Shown one piece after another: positions 35,906 to 46,657 of a stretch of 64,000 nucleotides of DNA. Under the pieces are notes generated by a model. It ran no database searches. It was not told the DNA's origin and saw nothing but the letters and a program-made list of their open reading frames with translations. Positions within the stretch are counted from its first letter, which is position 1; every line of letters starts with the position of its first letter. The position numbers were made by a program, and so were the translations under genes. Origin of the DNA: Cognatundibacterium curvum (lineage in GTDB: Bacteria; Pseudomonadota; Gammaproteobacteria; Burkholderiales; Burkholderiaceae_D); contig NZ_JACOGD010000008.1 in NCBI RefSeq assembly GCF_014284235.1, forward strand, positions 62,001 to 126,000. The letters run 5' to 3'.

Positions 35906-36172
35906 ATGCCCAAGAAAAATCCAGACTCTCACATCTCTGCTGCCAGTCAGCCAGCCAGCTTTGAAGCGGCGATGGCGGAACTGAGTCAGCTGGTTCAGCA
36001 GATGGAAAGCGGCAATCTGCCGCTGGAGGCCTCTGTGACTGCGTATCAACGTGGTTCGGAATTGATACAGTTCTGCGCCAGCCAGCTTGAGAAAGTTGAA
36101 CAACAGGTCAAAGTACTGGAGGCGGGCGTACTAAAACCTTTTAATGTCGATCACGACGAGGAACTTGCATGA
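35906..36172 (+). CDS. xseB: exodeoxyribonuclease VII small subunit
   Basis: Small subunit of the nuclease that degrades single-stranded DNA from both ends. The 88-residue protein has the family core SFEAAMAELSQLVQQMESG, followed by LPLEASVTAYQRGSELIQFC, and a C-terminal helix KVEQQVKVLEAG. The large subunit (xseA) is not in this window. Its last codons overlap ispA by four bases (ATGA, 36169-36172). The order xseB-ispA-dxs is common in proteobacteria. Confidence 0.95.
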   Translation: MPKKNPDSHISAASQPASFEAAMAELSQLVQQMESGNLPLEASVTAYQRGSELIQFCASQLEKVEQQVKVLEAGVLKPFNVDHDEELA

Positions 36173-37056
36173 GCCAGGATTTCCAGACTTGGATGAAACT
36201 TACCCAGCAAACTTGCGAGCAAGCTTTAGAAGAACTGATCCCTGACACGGACACCACACCACGGGAATTGCACGAAGCCATGCGCTATACCGCGCTGGAT
36301 GGTGGCAAGCGGGTGCGGCCTTTGCTGGTGTACGCAGCGGGTCAACTGTTTGATGCGCCAGCCGAATTGCTCAAACGTGCGGCAGCGGCGGTAGAAATGA
36401 TACATGTCTATTCGCTGGTACACGATGATATGCCATGCATGGATGATGATGATCTGCGCCGTGGCAAACCGACTGTACACATCCGTTACAACGAAGCGAC
36501 CGCCTTGCTGGTCGGTGACGCACTGCAGGCTCAGGCATTTATCACCTTGTCTGAAGGACCAGGCGATGCTTCCGCCAAACTGGCCATGGTCAAAGTGCTG
36601 GCACAGGCTTCCGGTTCGCTGGGCATGTGCGGTGGTCAGGCCATCGATCTGGCCAGCGTAGGACTTGCACTCAACCGCGAACAACTCGAGCAAATGCACA
36701 GACTGAAGACTGGCGCCCTGTTACGCGCATCGGTCATGCTGGGCGCGATCTGCGGCAAGTTGCCGGATGCGACAGAAACGGAAGCACTGCATGCGTATGC
36801 AGGCGCCATCGGTCTCGCATTTCAGGTAGTGGACGATATTCTGGATGCGACTGCGGACTCAGCCACCCTGGGTAAAACCGCAGGAAAAGACGCGGCCGAT
36901 AACAAGCCGACTTATGTCAGCCTGCTTGGTCTGGACGCCTCACGTCAACTGGCCAGCCAGCTGTGCCGGGATGCCCATGAGGCACTGTTGCCCTTTGGTG
37001 AGAAGGCACAATACTTGCATGATCTGGCCGATCTGATCGTACAAAGACAAGCATAA
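36169..37056 (+). CDS. ispA: (2E,6E)-farnesyl diphosphate synthase
   Basis: Condenses isopentenyl and dimethylallyl/geranyl diphosphates to farnesyl diphosphate, the precursor of undecaprenyl phosphate and quinone tails. The 295-residue protein has the first aspartate-rich motif [18 protein letters not shown] and the second VVDDILD, plus GGKRVRPLL (diphosphate-binding) and GGQAIDLAS. The length and first motif match the bacterial IspA short-chain type. It overlaps xseB by four bases, and dxs begins 13 bases after it, making a coupled isoprenoid operon. Confidence 0.95.
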   Translation: MSQDFQTWMKLTQQTCEQALEELIPDTDTTPRELHEAMRYTALDGGKRVRPLLVYAAGQLFDAPAELLKRAAAAVEMIHVYSLVHDDMPCMDDDDLRRGKPTVHIRYNEATALLVGDALQAQAFITLSEGPGDASAKLAMVKVLAQASGSLGMCGGQAIDLASVGLALNREQLEQMHRLKTGALLRASVMLGAICGKLPDATETEALHAYAGAIGLAFQVVDDILDATADSATLGKTAGKDAADNKPTYVSLLGLDASRQLASQLCRDAHEALLPFGEKAQYLHDLADLIVQRQA

Positions 37057-37069
37057 ACCGCGACCTATT

Positions 37070-38932
37070 ATGACTAGCTTATTACAACAAATTCAATCTC
37101 CGGCGGATCTGCGCCAAGTTCCGCGTCACCAGCTCAATCCCTTAGCGGATGAACTGCGCCAGCATGTGCTGGAATCGGTATCGAAAACCGGCGGACATTT
37201 ATCGTCCAATCTGGGTACGGTAGAACTGACTATCGCTTTGCATTATGTGTTCAATACGCCGGAAGACAGGCTGGTGTGGGACGTGGGTCACCAGACCTAT
37301 CCGCATAAAATTCTGACTGGCCGTCGCGACCAGATGCCTACACTGCGTCAATACGGTGGCATCTCCGGTTTCCCGCGCCGCGATGAAAGCGAATACGACA
37401 CCTTCGGCACGGCCCACTCTTCCACTTCGATCTCCGCCGCGCTGGGTATGGCGCTGGCAGCGCGCACCAAGGGTGAAAGCCGCCATTCAGTCGCAATTAT
37501 CGGCGATGGTTCCATGACAGCCGGTATGGCTTTCGAAGCACTGAATAATGCAGGTGTGTATGACGACATTAACCTGCTGGTGATACTGAACGATAATGAC
37601 ATGTCGATCTCACCACCGGTAGGCGCACTGAACCGCTATCTGGCGCGTTTGATGTCGGGTAAATTTTATGCAGCAGCGCGTAATGTCGGCAAATCGGTAT
37701 TGCCTTCACCTATGCTGGAACTGGCTAAAAAGTTTGAAGAACACGCTAAAGGCATGCTGGTCCCTGCGACCATGTTTGAAGAGTTTGGCTTCAACTACAT
37801 AGGCCCTATCGACGGCCATGATCTGGATTCCCTGATCCCTACCCTGCAAAACATCAAACACCTGAAGGGCCCGCAATTCCTGCATGTGGTCACCAAAAAA
37901 GGTAATGGTTACAAGCTGGCGGAGGCGGATCCTGTGTTGTATCACGGCCCGGGCAAATTCAATCCGGCGGAAGGCATTAAGCCATCCACCACGACCAAAC
38001 AAACTTATACCCAGGTATTCGGACAATGGCTGTGCGATATGGCTGCCGCTGATAAGAAGCTGGTGGGTATTACACCGGCCATGCGTGAAGGTTCAGGCAT
38101 GGTGGAATTTGAAAAGCAATTCCCTAAGCGCTATTACGACGTCGGTATCGCAGAACAGCATTCCGTCACGTTTGCGGCAGGTCTGGCTTGCGAAGGCCTG
38201 AAGCCGGTCGTTGCGATTTACTCGACCTTCCTGCAACGTGCCTACGACCAGTTAATTCATGACGTGGCCTTGCAAAATCTGGATGTGACATTCGCGCTGG
38301 ACCGCGCCGGACTGGTGGGTGCGGATGGCGCCACCCATGCCGGTAATTACGATATGGCCTATCTGCGCTGCATCCCGAATATGGTGGTGATGGCAGCCTC
38401 AGATGAAAATGAATGCCGTCAAATGCTAAGCACAGGCTATCACTATCCTGGTCCTGCAGCAGTGCGTTATCCGCGCGGTGCCGGCATAGGCGCGCAAGTC
38501 ACAGCAGATTTGCAAACGCTGGAAATCGGTAAAGGCGAAATTAAACGCGAAGGCAAAGAAATCGCGATACTCGCATTCGGCTCCATGGTGCATCCTGCGC
38601 TGCAAGCGGGTCTGGCCCTGGATGCCAGCGTTGCCAATATGCGCTTCATCAAACCCTTGGATGTGGACTTAGTGCGCAAACTGGCGCAACAGCACAAAGC
38701 CCTGGTCTGCGTAGAAGAAGGCTGTACCATGGGCGGTGCCGGTTCTGCAGTCGCCGAAGCACTGGCTGCAGAGGGTATCTCTGTTCCTTTGCTGATCCTG
38801 GGATTGCCAGACAAGTTCATTGATCACGGTGATCACGCGCTGCTGCTGTCTCAATGCGGACTGGACGCCAAAGGGATAGAGAATTCTATACGTCAGCGTT
38901 TTCCGGAACTCACACTCAGCAACACAAAGTAA
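37070..38932 (+). CDS. dxs: 1-deoxy-D-xylulose-5-phosphate synthase
   Basis: First enzyme of the methylerythritol-phosphate pathway; condenses pyruvate and glyceraldehyde 3-phosphate using thiamine diphosphate. The 620-residue protein is full length: [17 protein letters not shown], the thiamine-diphosphate motif [18 protein letters not shown], the pyrimidine-domain [18 protein letters not shown] with the catalytic glutamate, [15 protein letters not shown], and the C-terminal transketolase domain. It supplies the precursors used by IspA just upstream. A strong terminator follows at 38971-38999. Confidence 0.97.
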   Translation: MTSLLQQIQSPADLRQVPRHQLNPLADELRQHVLESVSKTGGHLSSNLGTVELTIALHYVFNTPEDRLVWDVGHQTYPHKILTGRRDQMPTLRQYGGISGFPRRDESEYDTFGTAHSSTSISAALGMALAARTKGESRHSVAIIGDGSMTAGMAFEALNNAGVYDDINLLVILNDNDMSISPPVGALNRYLARLMSGKFYAAARNVGKSVLPSPMLELAKKFEEHAKGMLVPATMFEEFGFNYIGPIDGHDLDSLIPTLQNIKHLKGPQFLHVVTKKGNGYKLAEADPVLYHGPGKFNPAEGIKPSTTTKQTYTQVFGQWLCDMAAADKKLVGITPAMREGSGMVEFEKQFPKRYYDVGIAEQHSVTFAAGLACEGLKPVVAIYSTFLQRAYDQLIHDVALQNLDVTFALDRAGLVGADGATHAGNYDMAYLRCIPNMVVMAASDENECRQMLSTGYHYPGPAAVRYPRGAGIGAQVTADLQTLEIGKGEIKREGKEIAILAFGSMVHPALQAGLALDASVANMRFIKPLDVDLVRKLAQQHKALVCVEEGCTMGGAGSAVAEALAAEGISVPLLILGLPDKFIDHGDHALLLSQCGLDAKGIENSIRQRFPELTLSNTK

Positions 38933-38966
38933 ATCCGGCGACGGACTGGTCGACTGGTGATACAAA

Positions 38967-38999
38967 CAAAAACGGCAATCTGAAGATTGCCGTTTTTTT
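38967..38999 (+). terminator. intrinsic terminator after dxs
   Basis: AACGGCAATC (38971-38980), loop TGAA, GATTGCCGTT (38985-38994), with Ts continuing to 38999 and As before the stem. It ends the xseB-ispA-dxs operon and is close to the convergent lpxC stop (39057). Confidence 0.93.
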
Positions 39000-39056
39000 A
39001 TATGCTGAAACGCGGTGCTTGTACGCTAATACCTGTGCGCTAGTCGCTGTGTACGG

Positions 39057-39992
39057 TCAGGCGGCCACCCATTCACGCTGACTTTGTTCTGCATAGGTGA
39101 TGGGCGCGTTTTTTTCATCATCAAAACTGACGATTTCATACGCATCCGGTTGTGATAACAGTACACGCAATAACTGGTTATTCAAGCCATGACCAGATTT
39201 ATGGGCGGTATAGCTGGCCAGTAATGGATGCCCGATCAGGTATAAGTCACCGATCGCATCCAGAATTTTATGGCGTACAAACTCATCATCGAAACGCAAT
39301 CCATCGGCATTCAGGATGCGGTACTCATCCATCACGATCGCATTTTCCATCGAACCGCCACGCGCCAGTCCTATGCCACGCAGCATTTCCACGTCCTGCA
39401 TAAAGCCAAACGTACGGGCCCTTGCCACATCTTTCACGAACGAGACTTTTTCAAAATCGACCACGGCAGTCTGCACCGTACCGTCTACTGCCGGATGATT
39501 GAACTCGATAAAAAAGTGCAATTTAAAGCCATCAAACGGTTCCAGACGCGCCCACTTTTCACTGGCACCTGAGCCTTCACGAATTTCGACCGGTTTCAAT
39601 ACACGGATAAATTTTTTGGCAGCATCCTGCTGCTGCAATCCGGCTTGCTGCAATAAATACACGAAAGACGAGGCGGAACCATCCATGATGGGGATTTCTT
39701 CTGCACTCACATCGATATATAAATTGTCCACACCCAGACCGGCACACGCAGACAGCAGATGTTCGACCGTAGAGACGCGCTGTCCGTTATTGGTCAGCGT
39801 GGAAGCCATACGGGTATCGCCGACTGTGGTCGCGGATGCAGGAAACACCAGCGGTGGCTGTAAGTCAGTACGGGTGAAGACGATGCCGGTATTGACAGGC
39901 GCGGGACGCAGCACCAGTTCGACCTTGGTACCGGAATGCAGGCCGACACCGACGGTTCTGACAGTTTGTTGGATAGTGGTTTGCTTTAACAT
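39057..39992 (-). CDS. lpxC: UDP-3-O-acyl-N-acetylglucosamine deacetylase
   Basis: Zinc deacetylase, the committed step of lipid A synthesis. The 311-residue protein is typical: [21 protein letters not shown] at the start, the zinc histidine in [12 protein letters not shown], the second zinc site and catalytic region in [14 protein letters not shown], and the [14 protein letters not shown] block with the general-acid histidine. ATG 39992 gives the family N-terminus, whereas the frame continues to 40013. It is the distal member of the dcw-linked set and is separated from ftsZ by a peroxiredoxin gene. Confidence 0.97.
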   Translation of the reverse strand: MLKQTTIQQTVRTVGVGLHSGTKVELVLRPAPVNTGIVFTRTDLQPPLVFPASATTVGDTRMASTLTNNGQRVSTVEHLLSACAGLGVDNLYIDVSAEEIPIMDGSASSFVYLLQQAGLQQQDAAKKFIRVLKPVEIREGSGASEKWARLEPFDGFKLHFFIEFNHPAVDGTVQTAVVDFEKVSFVKDVARARTFGFMQDVEMLRGIGLARGGSMENAIVMDEYRILNADGLRFDDEFVRHKILDAIGDLYLIGHPLLASYTAHKSGHGLNNQLLRVLLSQPDAYEIVSFDDEKNAPITYAEQSQREWVAA

Positions 39993-40121
39993 ATGCGTAT
40001 TATAGCGATTCACGACAATTCATATCGTCAGCGATGAAAAAGCACTAAATTATTCACAGTAATGTGGTGTGGGCCGGACACTGTCCGTCAGGCTTGCGCA
40101 ACGTCACTGGGTGTTTTTGAT

Positions 40122-40154
40122 AAAAAAATGCCAGGCGCAGACCTGGCATTTTTA
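40122..40154. terminator. bidirectional-looking terminator after the peroxiredoxin gene
   Basis: AAATGCCAGG (40126-40135), loop CGCAGA, CCTGGCATTT (40142-40151), flanked by As and Ts. On the minus strand it ends the peroxiredoxin message, so lpxC must have its own promoter in 39993-40121. Confidence 0.88.
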
Positions 40155-40170
40155 TCACGAGTGCAAACGA

Positions 40171-40677
40171 TCAGCCTAACTGAGCCAGCAGTGTTTCTGC
40201 ATTCGATACTTCAAACTTACCACCAGCTTCTACGTTGAGCTGAGTGACCACGCCATCCACGGCGAGCAGCGAGTAACGCTGGGAACGGGTGCCCATGCCA
40301 AACTGGCTGAAGTCTGCATCCAGACCCAGTGCCTTGGAAAAAGCCGCATTACCGTCTGCCATCATGCGAATAACGCCAGTCGCTTTTTGATCGCGGCCCC
40401 AGGCACCCATCACGAAGGCATCATTGACGGACACACACCAGATTTCATCCACGCCCTTAGCTTTCAATGCAGCAGCATGTTCGATATAGCCAGGCACATG
40501 TTTTGCCGAGCAGGTTGGTGTGTAGGCACCAGGCAGACCAAAGATCGCGATGGTTTTACCTTTGACCAGATCAGCTACCTGGAAAGTGTTAGGACCCAGT
40601 GTGCAGCCCTCGCCTTCCACTTCTATGAATTCCGCCAGACTTGCTGCTGGGAGTTGATCGCCGATCTTAATCGTCAT
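40171..40677 (-). CDS. Prx5-type peroxiredoxin
   Basis: A 168-residue thiol peroxidase that reduces hydrogen peroxide or organic hydroperoxides. The peroxidatic cysteine is in PGAYTPTCSAKHVPGY, the P-x-x-x-T/S-x-x-C form of the Prx5/PMP20 group. GMGTRSQRYSLLAVDG contains the conserved arginine. A glutaredoxin domain, fused in some bacteria, is absent. AAGGAAAC precedes ATG 40677. The extension to 40692 uses a non-standard start. It lies between ftsZ and lpxC, bounded by terminators on both sides, so it is an independent unit. Confidence 0.92.
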   Translation of the reverse strand: MTIKIGDQLPAASLAEFIEVEGEGCTLGPNTFQVADLVKGKTIAIFGLPGAYTPTCSAKHVPGYIEHAAALKAKGVDEIWCVSVNDAFVMGAWGRDQKATGVIRMMADGNAAFSKALGLDADFSQFGMGTRSQRYSLLAVDGVVTQLNVEAGGKFEVSNAETLLAQLG

Positions 40678-40813
40678 GATGTTTCCTTTCAAAATAGGTA
40701 AGTTGACACGTGTTGATCCACATCAGAAAAACCGCATTTTTCTGATCAGGCTGAAGTATGCATCAAGGCGCAAAGTTTTGCTGGCCTGCGTTTTTCGTGC
40801 GAAACGTAAAGAT

Positions 40814-40842
40814 AAAAAAACCTCGCCGCAGCGAGGTTTTTT
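40814..40842. terminator. bidirectional terminator after ftsZ
   Basis: AAAAAA-CCTCGC, loop CGCA, GCGAGG-TTTTTT. It is the end of the dcw transcript on the minus strand, 35 bases beyond the ftsZ stop, and its symmetry blocks transcription from either side. Confidence 0.92.
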
Positions 40843-40876
40843 CAGACATATCAGCAGCGCTGATTAGTCAGCATTA

Positions 40877-42079
40877 TCAGTCAGCCTGTTTGCGCAGGAA
40901 AGCTGGAATGTCATAGGTTTCCATGCCATTTTTTTCCAGAGCGCGTACTGTATCTGATGCAGATTCACGACGCCATACCGCTGGTTTGCTGAGTCCGTCA
41001 AACGCAGGCACTGCATTCACCATACCGTTGGAAACAGTGGTCGTTGTCATTGCTGCAGCCGACATTACTGTTTCGTTATTGGTACCGGTACGCAGCACCG
41101 GAGTTTGTACCAGCTGGATATTTTTCTTACCACGCCCTAGGCCAGTTGCAACCACAGTCACACGGATATCATCACCCATGGTGTCGTCGTAGGCGATACC
41201 CTGAGCAATCGAGGCGTCCGGAGCTGCAAACGCGCGCACAGCAGCCATGACTTCCTTGATCTCTTTACCTTTCAGACCACGGCTGGCAGTGACGTTGACC
41301 AGTACACCGCGTGCGCCGGACAGATCAATACCATCGAGCAAAGGAGAAGCAACTGCCTGTTCTGCAGCGATACGGGCACGATCAACGCCGGAGGCTGTTG
41401 CGGTACCCATCATTGCTTTGCCCTGCTCACCCATAATGGTTTTGACGTCGTTGAAATCGACATTAATGTGACCTGGTACATTAATGATTTCAGCGATACC
41501 GGCAACCGCATTATTGAGCACATCGTCAGCATGTTGCAGCCATTCGATCATGCTGTCGTCTTCATAAATCTCTTCGAGCTTCTCGTTGAGAATAATGATG
41601 AGCGAATCTACATGCTGGGTCAGTGCATCCAGACCTTCGTCAGCGATGTCCATGCACTTCTTACCTTCGTAAGAGAATGGCTTGGACACAACCGCAACGG
41701 TCAGTGCACCTAATTCTTTGGCGACTTGTGCCACCACAGGAGCAGCACCGGTACCGGTACCGCCGCCCATACCGGCAGCAATGAACACCATGTGTGCGCC
41801 ACGCAGTGCATCTTCGATGCGCGCGCGCGATTCTTCCGCCAGCTGACGACCGACTTCCGGTTTCATACCAGCGCCCAGACCGGTATCACCGATCTGTATC
41901 ACATTGTGTGCTTTCGATGCGAGCAAAGCCTGCGCATCTGTATTTGCAGCGATAAACTCAACGCCGGACACACCTTTGTTGATCATATGCTGAACCGCAT
42001 TACCGCCTGCACCACCCACGCCGACAACCTTAATTACGGTGCCTTGTGTGGCGTTATCAACCATATCGAACTCCATCAT
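40877..42079 (-). CDS. ftsZ: cell division protein FtsZ
   Basis: Tubulin-like GTPase that forms the division ring. The 400-residue protein has [16 protein letters not shown], the GTP-binding tubulin signature [18 protein letters not shown], the [12 protein letters not shown]7 synergy loop with catalytic aspartate, and after a variable linker the C-terminal peptide [12 protein letters not shown], which binds FtsA and ZipA. Tandem ATGs at 42079 and 42076 follow GGAGGA. The leader contains a 16-base-pair hairpin ending 11 or so bases before that ribosome-binding site. The gene is last in the dcw series. Confidence 0.98.
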   Translation of the reverse strand: MMEFDMVDNATQGTVIKVVGVGGAGGNAVQHMINKGVSGVEFIAANTDAQALLASKAHNVIQIGDTGLGAGMKPEVGRQLAEESRARIEDALRGAHMVFIAAGMGGGTGTGAAPVVAQVAKELGALTVAVVSKPFSYEGKKCMDIADEGLDALTQHVDSLIIILNEKLEEIYEDDSMIEWLQHADDVLNNAVAGIAEIINVPGHINVDFNDVKTIMGEQGKAMMGTATASGVDRARIAAEQAVASPLLDGIDLSGARGVLVNVTASRGLKGKEIKEVMAAVRAFAAPDASIAQGIAYDDTMGDDIRVTVVATGLGRGKKNIQLVQTPVLRTGTNNETVMSAAAMTTTTVSNGMVNAVPAFDGLSKPAVWRRESASDTVRALEKNGMETYDIPAFLRKQAD

Positions 42080-42095
42080 GACTCCTCCAGGTAGG

Positions 42096-42147
42096 CAGTT
42101 ATCAGTCGCTAATGATCACGGATGAGACGACTAGCGACTAATAACTG
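42096..42147 (-). other. long inverted repeat in the ftsZ leader
   Basis: CAGTTATCAGTCGCTA (42096-42111) and TAGCGACTAATAACTG (42132-42147) are complementary over 16 bases. In the minus-strand RNA the single difference becomes a G-U pair. The loop is 20 bases. The stem ends a few bases before the GGAGGA of ftsZ. It may be a leader RNA structure controlling ftsZ translation or processing, or a protein-binding site. Confidence 0.7.
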
Positions 42148-42198
42148 TATATCAGACCATTATAAAATGACTACACCAAATGTGGTACAAAAAGCTGC

Positions 42199-43431
42199 TT
42201 AAAAATTCCCCAAAAACCACTCTTTCATGCGCTGCCACACCGCTTTAGCAGAACCTTCCTGCCGTATCACGAGATGACCGCGCAAATACTGCTTCTTCGC
42301 TTCCAACAACAACCCTAAAACTGTCGCATAACGCGGGCTGCGCACCACATCTGCCAGCTGTCCGCTGTAGGCTGGCATACCCAGCCGGGTCGGCTTCAGG
42401 AAGATGTCTTCCGCCATCTCCACCATACCCGGCATCAATGCCGATCCACCGGTAAGCACGATGCCCGATGACAGCACATCTTCGTAACCCGATTCACGCA
42501 CCACCTGATGTACCAGTGCGAATAATTCTTCGACACGTGGCTCGATCACAGCCGCTAATGCCTGACGTGATAAAGAACGTGGGCCGCGATCACCCAGACC
42601 CGGTACATCCAGCGTATCCGAAGGATCAGCCAGCACCTGTTTGGCGACGCCAAAACGAACTTTGATTTCTTCCGCCTCTGAAGTCGGTGTGCGCAGCGCC
42701 ATCGCAATATCATTGGTGATCTGATCACCGGCGATAGGAATCACCGCAGTGTGACGTATTGCACCTTCACTGAATACCGCAACATCCGTGGTGCCGCCAC
42801 CGATATCGATCAGCACCACACCCAGTTCTTTTTCATCGCGCGTCAGTACGGCTTCGGCCGATGCCATCGGCTGTAAAATCAGATCCGAGACTTCGAGGCC
42901 ACAACGGCGTACGCACTTCACAATATTCTGTACCGCCGACACCGCACCGGTCACGATGTGCACTTTGACTTCGAGGCGGATACCGCTCATACCGATAGGC
43001 TCACGCACGTCATCCTGACTATCGACGATGAATTCCTGCGGCAGGGTATGCAGTAATTGCTGATCGGTCGGGATGTTGACGGCCTTGGCCGTTTCTATCA
43101 CACGCGACACGTCAGCTGCGGTGACTTCCTTATCCTTAATCGCCACCATACCGCTGGAATTGAAGCTACGGATATGGCTGCCGGCGATACCGGTATAGAC
43201 GCGACTGATTTTGCAGTCCGCCATCAGCTCCGCTTCTTCCAGCGCGCGCTGTATCGATTCAACGGTCGCCTCGATATTGACCACGACACCTTTTTTCAGG
43301 CCTTTCGATTCATGCTGGCCCAGGCCGATGACTTCATGACGGCCGTCAGTCATCACCTCGGCAACCACGGCCACGATCTTGGATGTCCCGATATCGAGAC
43401 CAACGATCAGATTTTTAGCGTCTTTTGTCAT
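42199..43431 (-). CDS. ftsA: cell division protein FtsA
   Basis: Actin-like ATPase that tethers FtsZ to the membrane. The 410-residue protein has the phosphate-1 loop IVGLDIGTSKIVAVVAEV, the 1C domain, VLIDIGGGTTDVAVF (phosphate 2), GIVLTGGSALMPGM (adenosine motif), and a C-terminal amphipathic membrane helix (VWQRMKEWFLGNF). Its ATG overlaps the ftsQ stop by four bases (43428-43431). The 119-base gap to ftsZ carries the leader hairpin. Confidence 0.97.
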   Translation of the reverse strand: MTKDAKNLIVGLDIGTSKIVAVVAEVMTDGRHEVIGLGQHESKGLKKGVVVNIEATVESIQRALEEAELMADCKISRVYTGIAGSHIRSFNSSGMVAIKDKEVTAADVSRVIETAKAVNIPTDQQLLHTLPQEFIVDSQDDVREPIGMSGIRLEVKVHIVTGAVSAVQNIVKCVRRCGLEVSDLILQPMASAEAVLTRDEKELGVVLIDIGGGTTDVAVFSEGAIRHTAVIPIAGDQITNDIAMALRTPTSEAEEIKVRFGVAKQVLADPSDTLDVPGLGDRGPRSLSRQALAAVIEPRVEELFALVHQVVRESGYEDVLSSGIVLTGGSALMPGMVEMAEDIFLKPTRLGMPAYSGQLADVVRSPRYATVLGLLLEAKKQYLRGHLVIRQEGSAKAVWQRMKEWFLGNF

Positions 43432-44210
43432 GTCTTTCCACTTGCTTTTATTTGTTTTTTTGAACCCACAGCGCTATGACTGGACTTTAAAGCCAGACCA
43501 TTCGGGTAACGCATATCCACACTCTCTATACTATCTTGCAGACTGGCGATTAACTGTGGGTAAACCGTCATAAGGCGATCAACCCGGTTTTTCAGTGTTT
43601 CGCTATCCTGCACCCGGCCCAGTTCCACATTCATGCCATTATTGAGTTTCACACTCCAGGCATAGCGTCCCGAGTAATTCACGCCATCGGGTTCCAGACC
43701 AATTTTCTGAAACCAGCTTTTAAACTGCATATACTGCGACAGCACTTCTTTTTCACTGCCATCCGGCCCGGCAAAAGCGATCAGATCGGCGTCTTCTTCT
43801 GCTTCCGCCAGATTCGCGGTGAACACATCGCCTTTGACCGACAACAGCTTACCCTGATCACCCCAGGTACCCAGCGCAACATGCTCATCCAGCGAAATCA
43901 CCAGCCGGTTCGGCCATTCTCGCTGTACCGATGCTTTCCTGACCCAGGGTACGCTTTCAAACGCAGCGCGAACAGAATCCAGGTTCGCAGTAAAAAAATT
44001 ACCGCGTATCTTAGGAATCGCATTATTGCGTATCGTGAGTGTATTCACGTGGCGCAGGCTTGCATGATTGACGCCTTCCACTTTGATCGTGGCCAGCGTA
44101 AACATGGGCCTGTGAATCACCCACCATACACCCGAGGCGATCAGCGCGAGCAATACCAGGCCAAACAAGGCATTGGCGGTATTGTTCATCAGTCTGACGT
44201 CATGCCACAT
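43428..44210 (-). CDS. ftsQ: cell division protein FtsQ
   Basis: Bitopic divisome protein linking FtsB/FtsL to later components. The 260-residue protein has a short cytoplasmic N-terminus, one membrane segment (ALFGLVLLALIASGVWWVI), a periplasmic POTRA domain (FTLATIKVEGVNHASLRHVNTL) and a beta domain with the WPNRLVISLDEHVALG block. GGAG lies about ten bases before ATG 44210; an internal ATG at 44189 would remove seven residues. It overlaps ftsA by four bases and follows ddlB by 29 bases. Confidence 0.94.
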   Translation of the reverse strand: MWHDVRLMNNTANALFGLVLLALIASGVWWVIHRPMFTLATIKVEGVNHASLRHVNTLTIRNNAIPKIRGNFFTANLDSVRAAFESVPWVRKASVQREWPNRLVISLDEHVALGTWGDQGKLLSVKGDVFTANLAEAEEDADLIAFAGPDGSEKEVLSQYMQFKSWFQKIGLEPDGVNYSGRYAWSVKLNNGMNVELGRVQDSETLKNRVDRLMTVYPQLIASLQDSIESVDMRYPNGLALKSSHSAVGSKKQIKASGKT

Positions 44211-44239
44211 AAAATTTACACTCCGCTCCGCATGTCTGC

Positions 44240-45199
44240 TCAGGACTTCTCACCCGAAATTTTCAGGCGTGCTGTCTTCAATATCTCTACACATAAATCT
44301 TCATAACTCATACCCACTGCCTTGGCCGCCATAGGCACCAGTGAATGTCCGGTCATACCAGGTGAAGTATTGATCTCCAGCAGGAAGGGACGCTGATCCG
44401 ATTCGCGCACCAGCACATCGATACGTGCCCAGCCTTCACAATCGAGGGCACGATAGGCGTCCACTGCCATTTTCTGGATAGTCGCACTCAGTTCTGCATT
44501 CAACGGTGCCGGGCACAAATACTTGGTATCGTCAGTGAAGTATTTGTTTTGGTAATCGTAATTGCCTTCCGGCGCCACGATCTCAATAATGGGCAAGGCA
44601 TAGGCTTGTTCACCACGGCCCAGGATAGCGACCGTGAATTCACGACCTTCAATAAACTCTTCTGCCAGCACCACCTCATCAAATTGCGCGGCGAGAGTAT
44701 AAGCCTGTTGTATGTCAGCAGTATGATTGACTTTGGTAATACCTATGGTCGACCCTTCATGCGGCGGCTTCAGTATCATAGGCAAGCCCAGATTCTGACC
44801 TAAAGCCTGCAAATCGGACTGTCCATTCAGTACCGCATAGCCCGGCGTGCTGATACCGTGGGTTTGCCAGATACGCTTGGTGAAAATTTTATCCATCCCT
44901 ATCGCGCAGGCCATCACACCGCTGCCAGTGTAAGGAATATTGCATTGTTCGAGCACGCCCTGCAGGCTGCCGTCTTCGCCATAGCGGCCATGCAGCGCGA
45001 TGAAAACGCGGTCAAATTTTTCCGCCTGCAGTTCAGCCACGCTGCGTTCAGCCGGATCAAACGGATGCGCATCCACACCCTTGCTGCGCAAAGCAGCTAA
45101 TACGCCGTTACCGGACATCAGCGAGACTTCACGCTCAGCAGAACGACCGCCGAACAGCACGCCTACTTTACCCAGGGATTGCATATCAAAATCACTCAT
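44240..45199 (-). CDS. ddlB: D-alanine--D-alanine ligase
   Basis: ATP-dependent synthesis of the D-Ala-D-Ala dipeptide added by MurF. The 319-residue ATP-grasp protein has [38 protein letters not shown], the GSTIGITKV loop, and [20 protein letters not shown] with metal-binding residues. Its position between murC and ftsQ is the standard dcw order. The 72-base gap after murC is filled with TTTTCAG-like repeats. Confidence 0.97.
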   Translation of the reverse strand: MSDFDMQSLGKVGVLFGGRSAEREVSLMSGNGVLAALRSKGVDAHPFDPAERSVAELQAEKFDRVFIALHGRYGEDGSLQGVLEQCNIPYTGSGVMACAIGMDKIFTKRIWQTHGISTPGYAVLNGQSDLQALGQNLGLPMILKPPHEGSTIGITKVNHTADIQQAYTLAAQFDEVVLAEEFIEGREFTVAILGRGEQAYALPIIEIVAPEGNYDYQNKYFTDDTKYLCPAPLNAELSATIQKMAVDAYRALDCEGWARIDVLVRESDQRPFLLEINTSPGMTGHSLVPMAAKAVGMSYEDLCVEILKTARLKISGEKS

Positions 45200-45271
45200 T
45201 TTCGTATCTCGGTTTTCAGTATTCTGTTTTCTATTATCAGTTTTCAGATTTCAGTCTTCGCCTGACTATCT
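45200..45271 (-). repeat. CTGAAAAC-rich spacer between murC and ddlB
   Basis: On the coding (minus) strand CTGAAATC, CTGAAAAC, CTGATAAT, AGAAAAC and CTGAAAAC follow one another. This is imperfect simple-sequence DNA, and the adenine-rich spacer contrasts with the overlapping junctions elsewhere in the cluster. Confidence 0.5.
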
Positions 45272-46657
45272 TTACTGATTGTGCGCTAATTTTCCCGGTA
45301 TGCCACTGATCGATCCGGCACCCATCACGATCAGCACATCACCGTCCTGCAAAACATGCAGCAAGCCATCCGGCATATCCTGGATAGACTCAATAAACAC
45401 AGGCTCGACCTTACCCATGACACGCAAAGCGCGTGTCAGTGCACGACCGTCCGCGGCCTGAATCGGCGTTTCACCGGCCGCATACACCTCGGCCAGCACC
45501 ACCGCATCGGCAGTGGAAATCACACGCACGAAGTCTTCAAACAAATCACGGGTCCGGGTGTAACGGTGGGGCTGAAACGCCAGTACCAGACGGCGATCCG
45601 GATAAGCACCGCGCGCCGCAGCCAGCGTTGCCGCCATTTCCACCGGATGATGTCCATAATCATCGACCAGCGCAAAACTGCCACCCTTCGCCAGCGGAAT
45701 TTCGCCATAGCGGGTAAAGCGGCGGCCTACACCATTAAATTCACTCAGGGCTTTCTGGGTCGCACTGTCTTCCACGCCGACTTCACGCGCAATCGCAATG
45801 GCGGCGCAGGCATTCTGCACATTGTGCATACCAGGCTGATTCAGACTGACCTGCATATCAGCATAGCCTTGCTGGACCACAGTGAAATGCATCTTTCCAC
45901 CACCCGCATGCGCATCGACCGCACGCACATCAGCCTCTTCATGAAAACCATAGCTGACGATGGGCTTGGAAATCTGCGGCATGATTTCACGCACATTGGC
46001 ATCATCCAGGCACAACACAGCCACACCGTAGAAAGGCAGACGCTGGGTGAATTCCACAAAAGCCTGTTTCAAACGGCCAAAGTCATGGCCATAGGTTTCC
46101 ATGTGATCCGCATCGATATTGGTGATCACTTCTATCACTGGCAGCAGATTGAGGAAAGACGCATCCGATTCATCGGCTTCCGCCACGATGAAATCACCGC
46201 TGCCGAGTTTGGCATTCGCACCGGCGCTGTTCAGGCGGCCGCCAATCACAAAGGTAGGATCTAAACCACCTTGTGCCAGCACGCTGGCAACCAGACTGGT
46301 GGTGGTGGTTTTGCCATGGGTACCGGCAATCGCAATACCGCTTTTCAAACGCATCAGTTCTGCCAGCATCATGGCGCGTGGCACGATAGGAATGTGACGC
46401 GCACGCGCAGCAAGCACTTCCGGATTATCGGCTTTGACGGCAGTTGATGTGACGATCGCATCGGCACCGGCAATGTGTTCTTCAGCATGTCCCAGTTTCA
46501 CGTCAGCACCCAGTTCTGCCAGCCTTTGCGAGGCGGCATTGGTGCTGAGGTCGGAGCCGGAAATGGTATATCCAAGATTCAGTAAAACCTCGGCGATACC
46601 GCTCATACCGGAGCCGCCAATACCGACAAAATGAATATGTTTGACTTTGTGTTTCAT
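45272..46657 (-). CDS. murC: UDP-N-acetylmuramate--L-alanine ligase
   Basis: Adds L-alanine to UDP-MurNAc, the first amino acid of the peptidoglycan stem. The 461-residue protein has [22 protein letters not shown] at the N-terminus, the ATP loop [41 protein letters not shown] and [12 protein letters not shown] 46657 ([10 protein letters not shown]) overlaps the murG stop by four bases. The frame stays open to 46741 inside murG, but that part is not family-like. Confidence 0.97.
   Translation of the reverse strand: MKHKVKHIHFVGIGGSGMSGIAEVLLNLGYTISGSDLSTNAASQRLAELGADVKLGHAEEHIAGADAIVTSTAVKADNPEVLAARARHIPIVPRAMMLAELMRLKSGIAIAGTHGKTTTTSLVASVLAQGGLDPTFVIGGRLNSAGANAKLGSGDFIVAEADESDASFLNLLPVIEVITNIDADHMETYGHDFGRLKQAFVEFTQRLPFYGVAVLCLDDANVREIMPQISKPIVSYGFHEEADVRAVDAHAGGGKMHFTVVQQGYADMQVSLNQPGMHNVQNACAAIAIAREVGVEDSATQKALSEFNGVGRRFTRYGEIPLAKGGSFALVDDYGHHPVEMAATLAAARGAYPDRRLVLAFQPHRYTRTRDLFEDFVRVISTADAVVLAEVYAAGETPIQAADGRALTRALRVMGKVEPVFIESIQDMPDGLLHVLQDGDVLIVMGAGSISGIPGKLAHNQ

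Noticed and set aside
45356..46264. A 302-codon open frame on the plus strand
   Set aside because: Antisense to murC, which is certain. The translation is Arg/His-rich without recognisable features.
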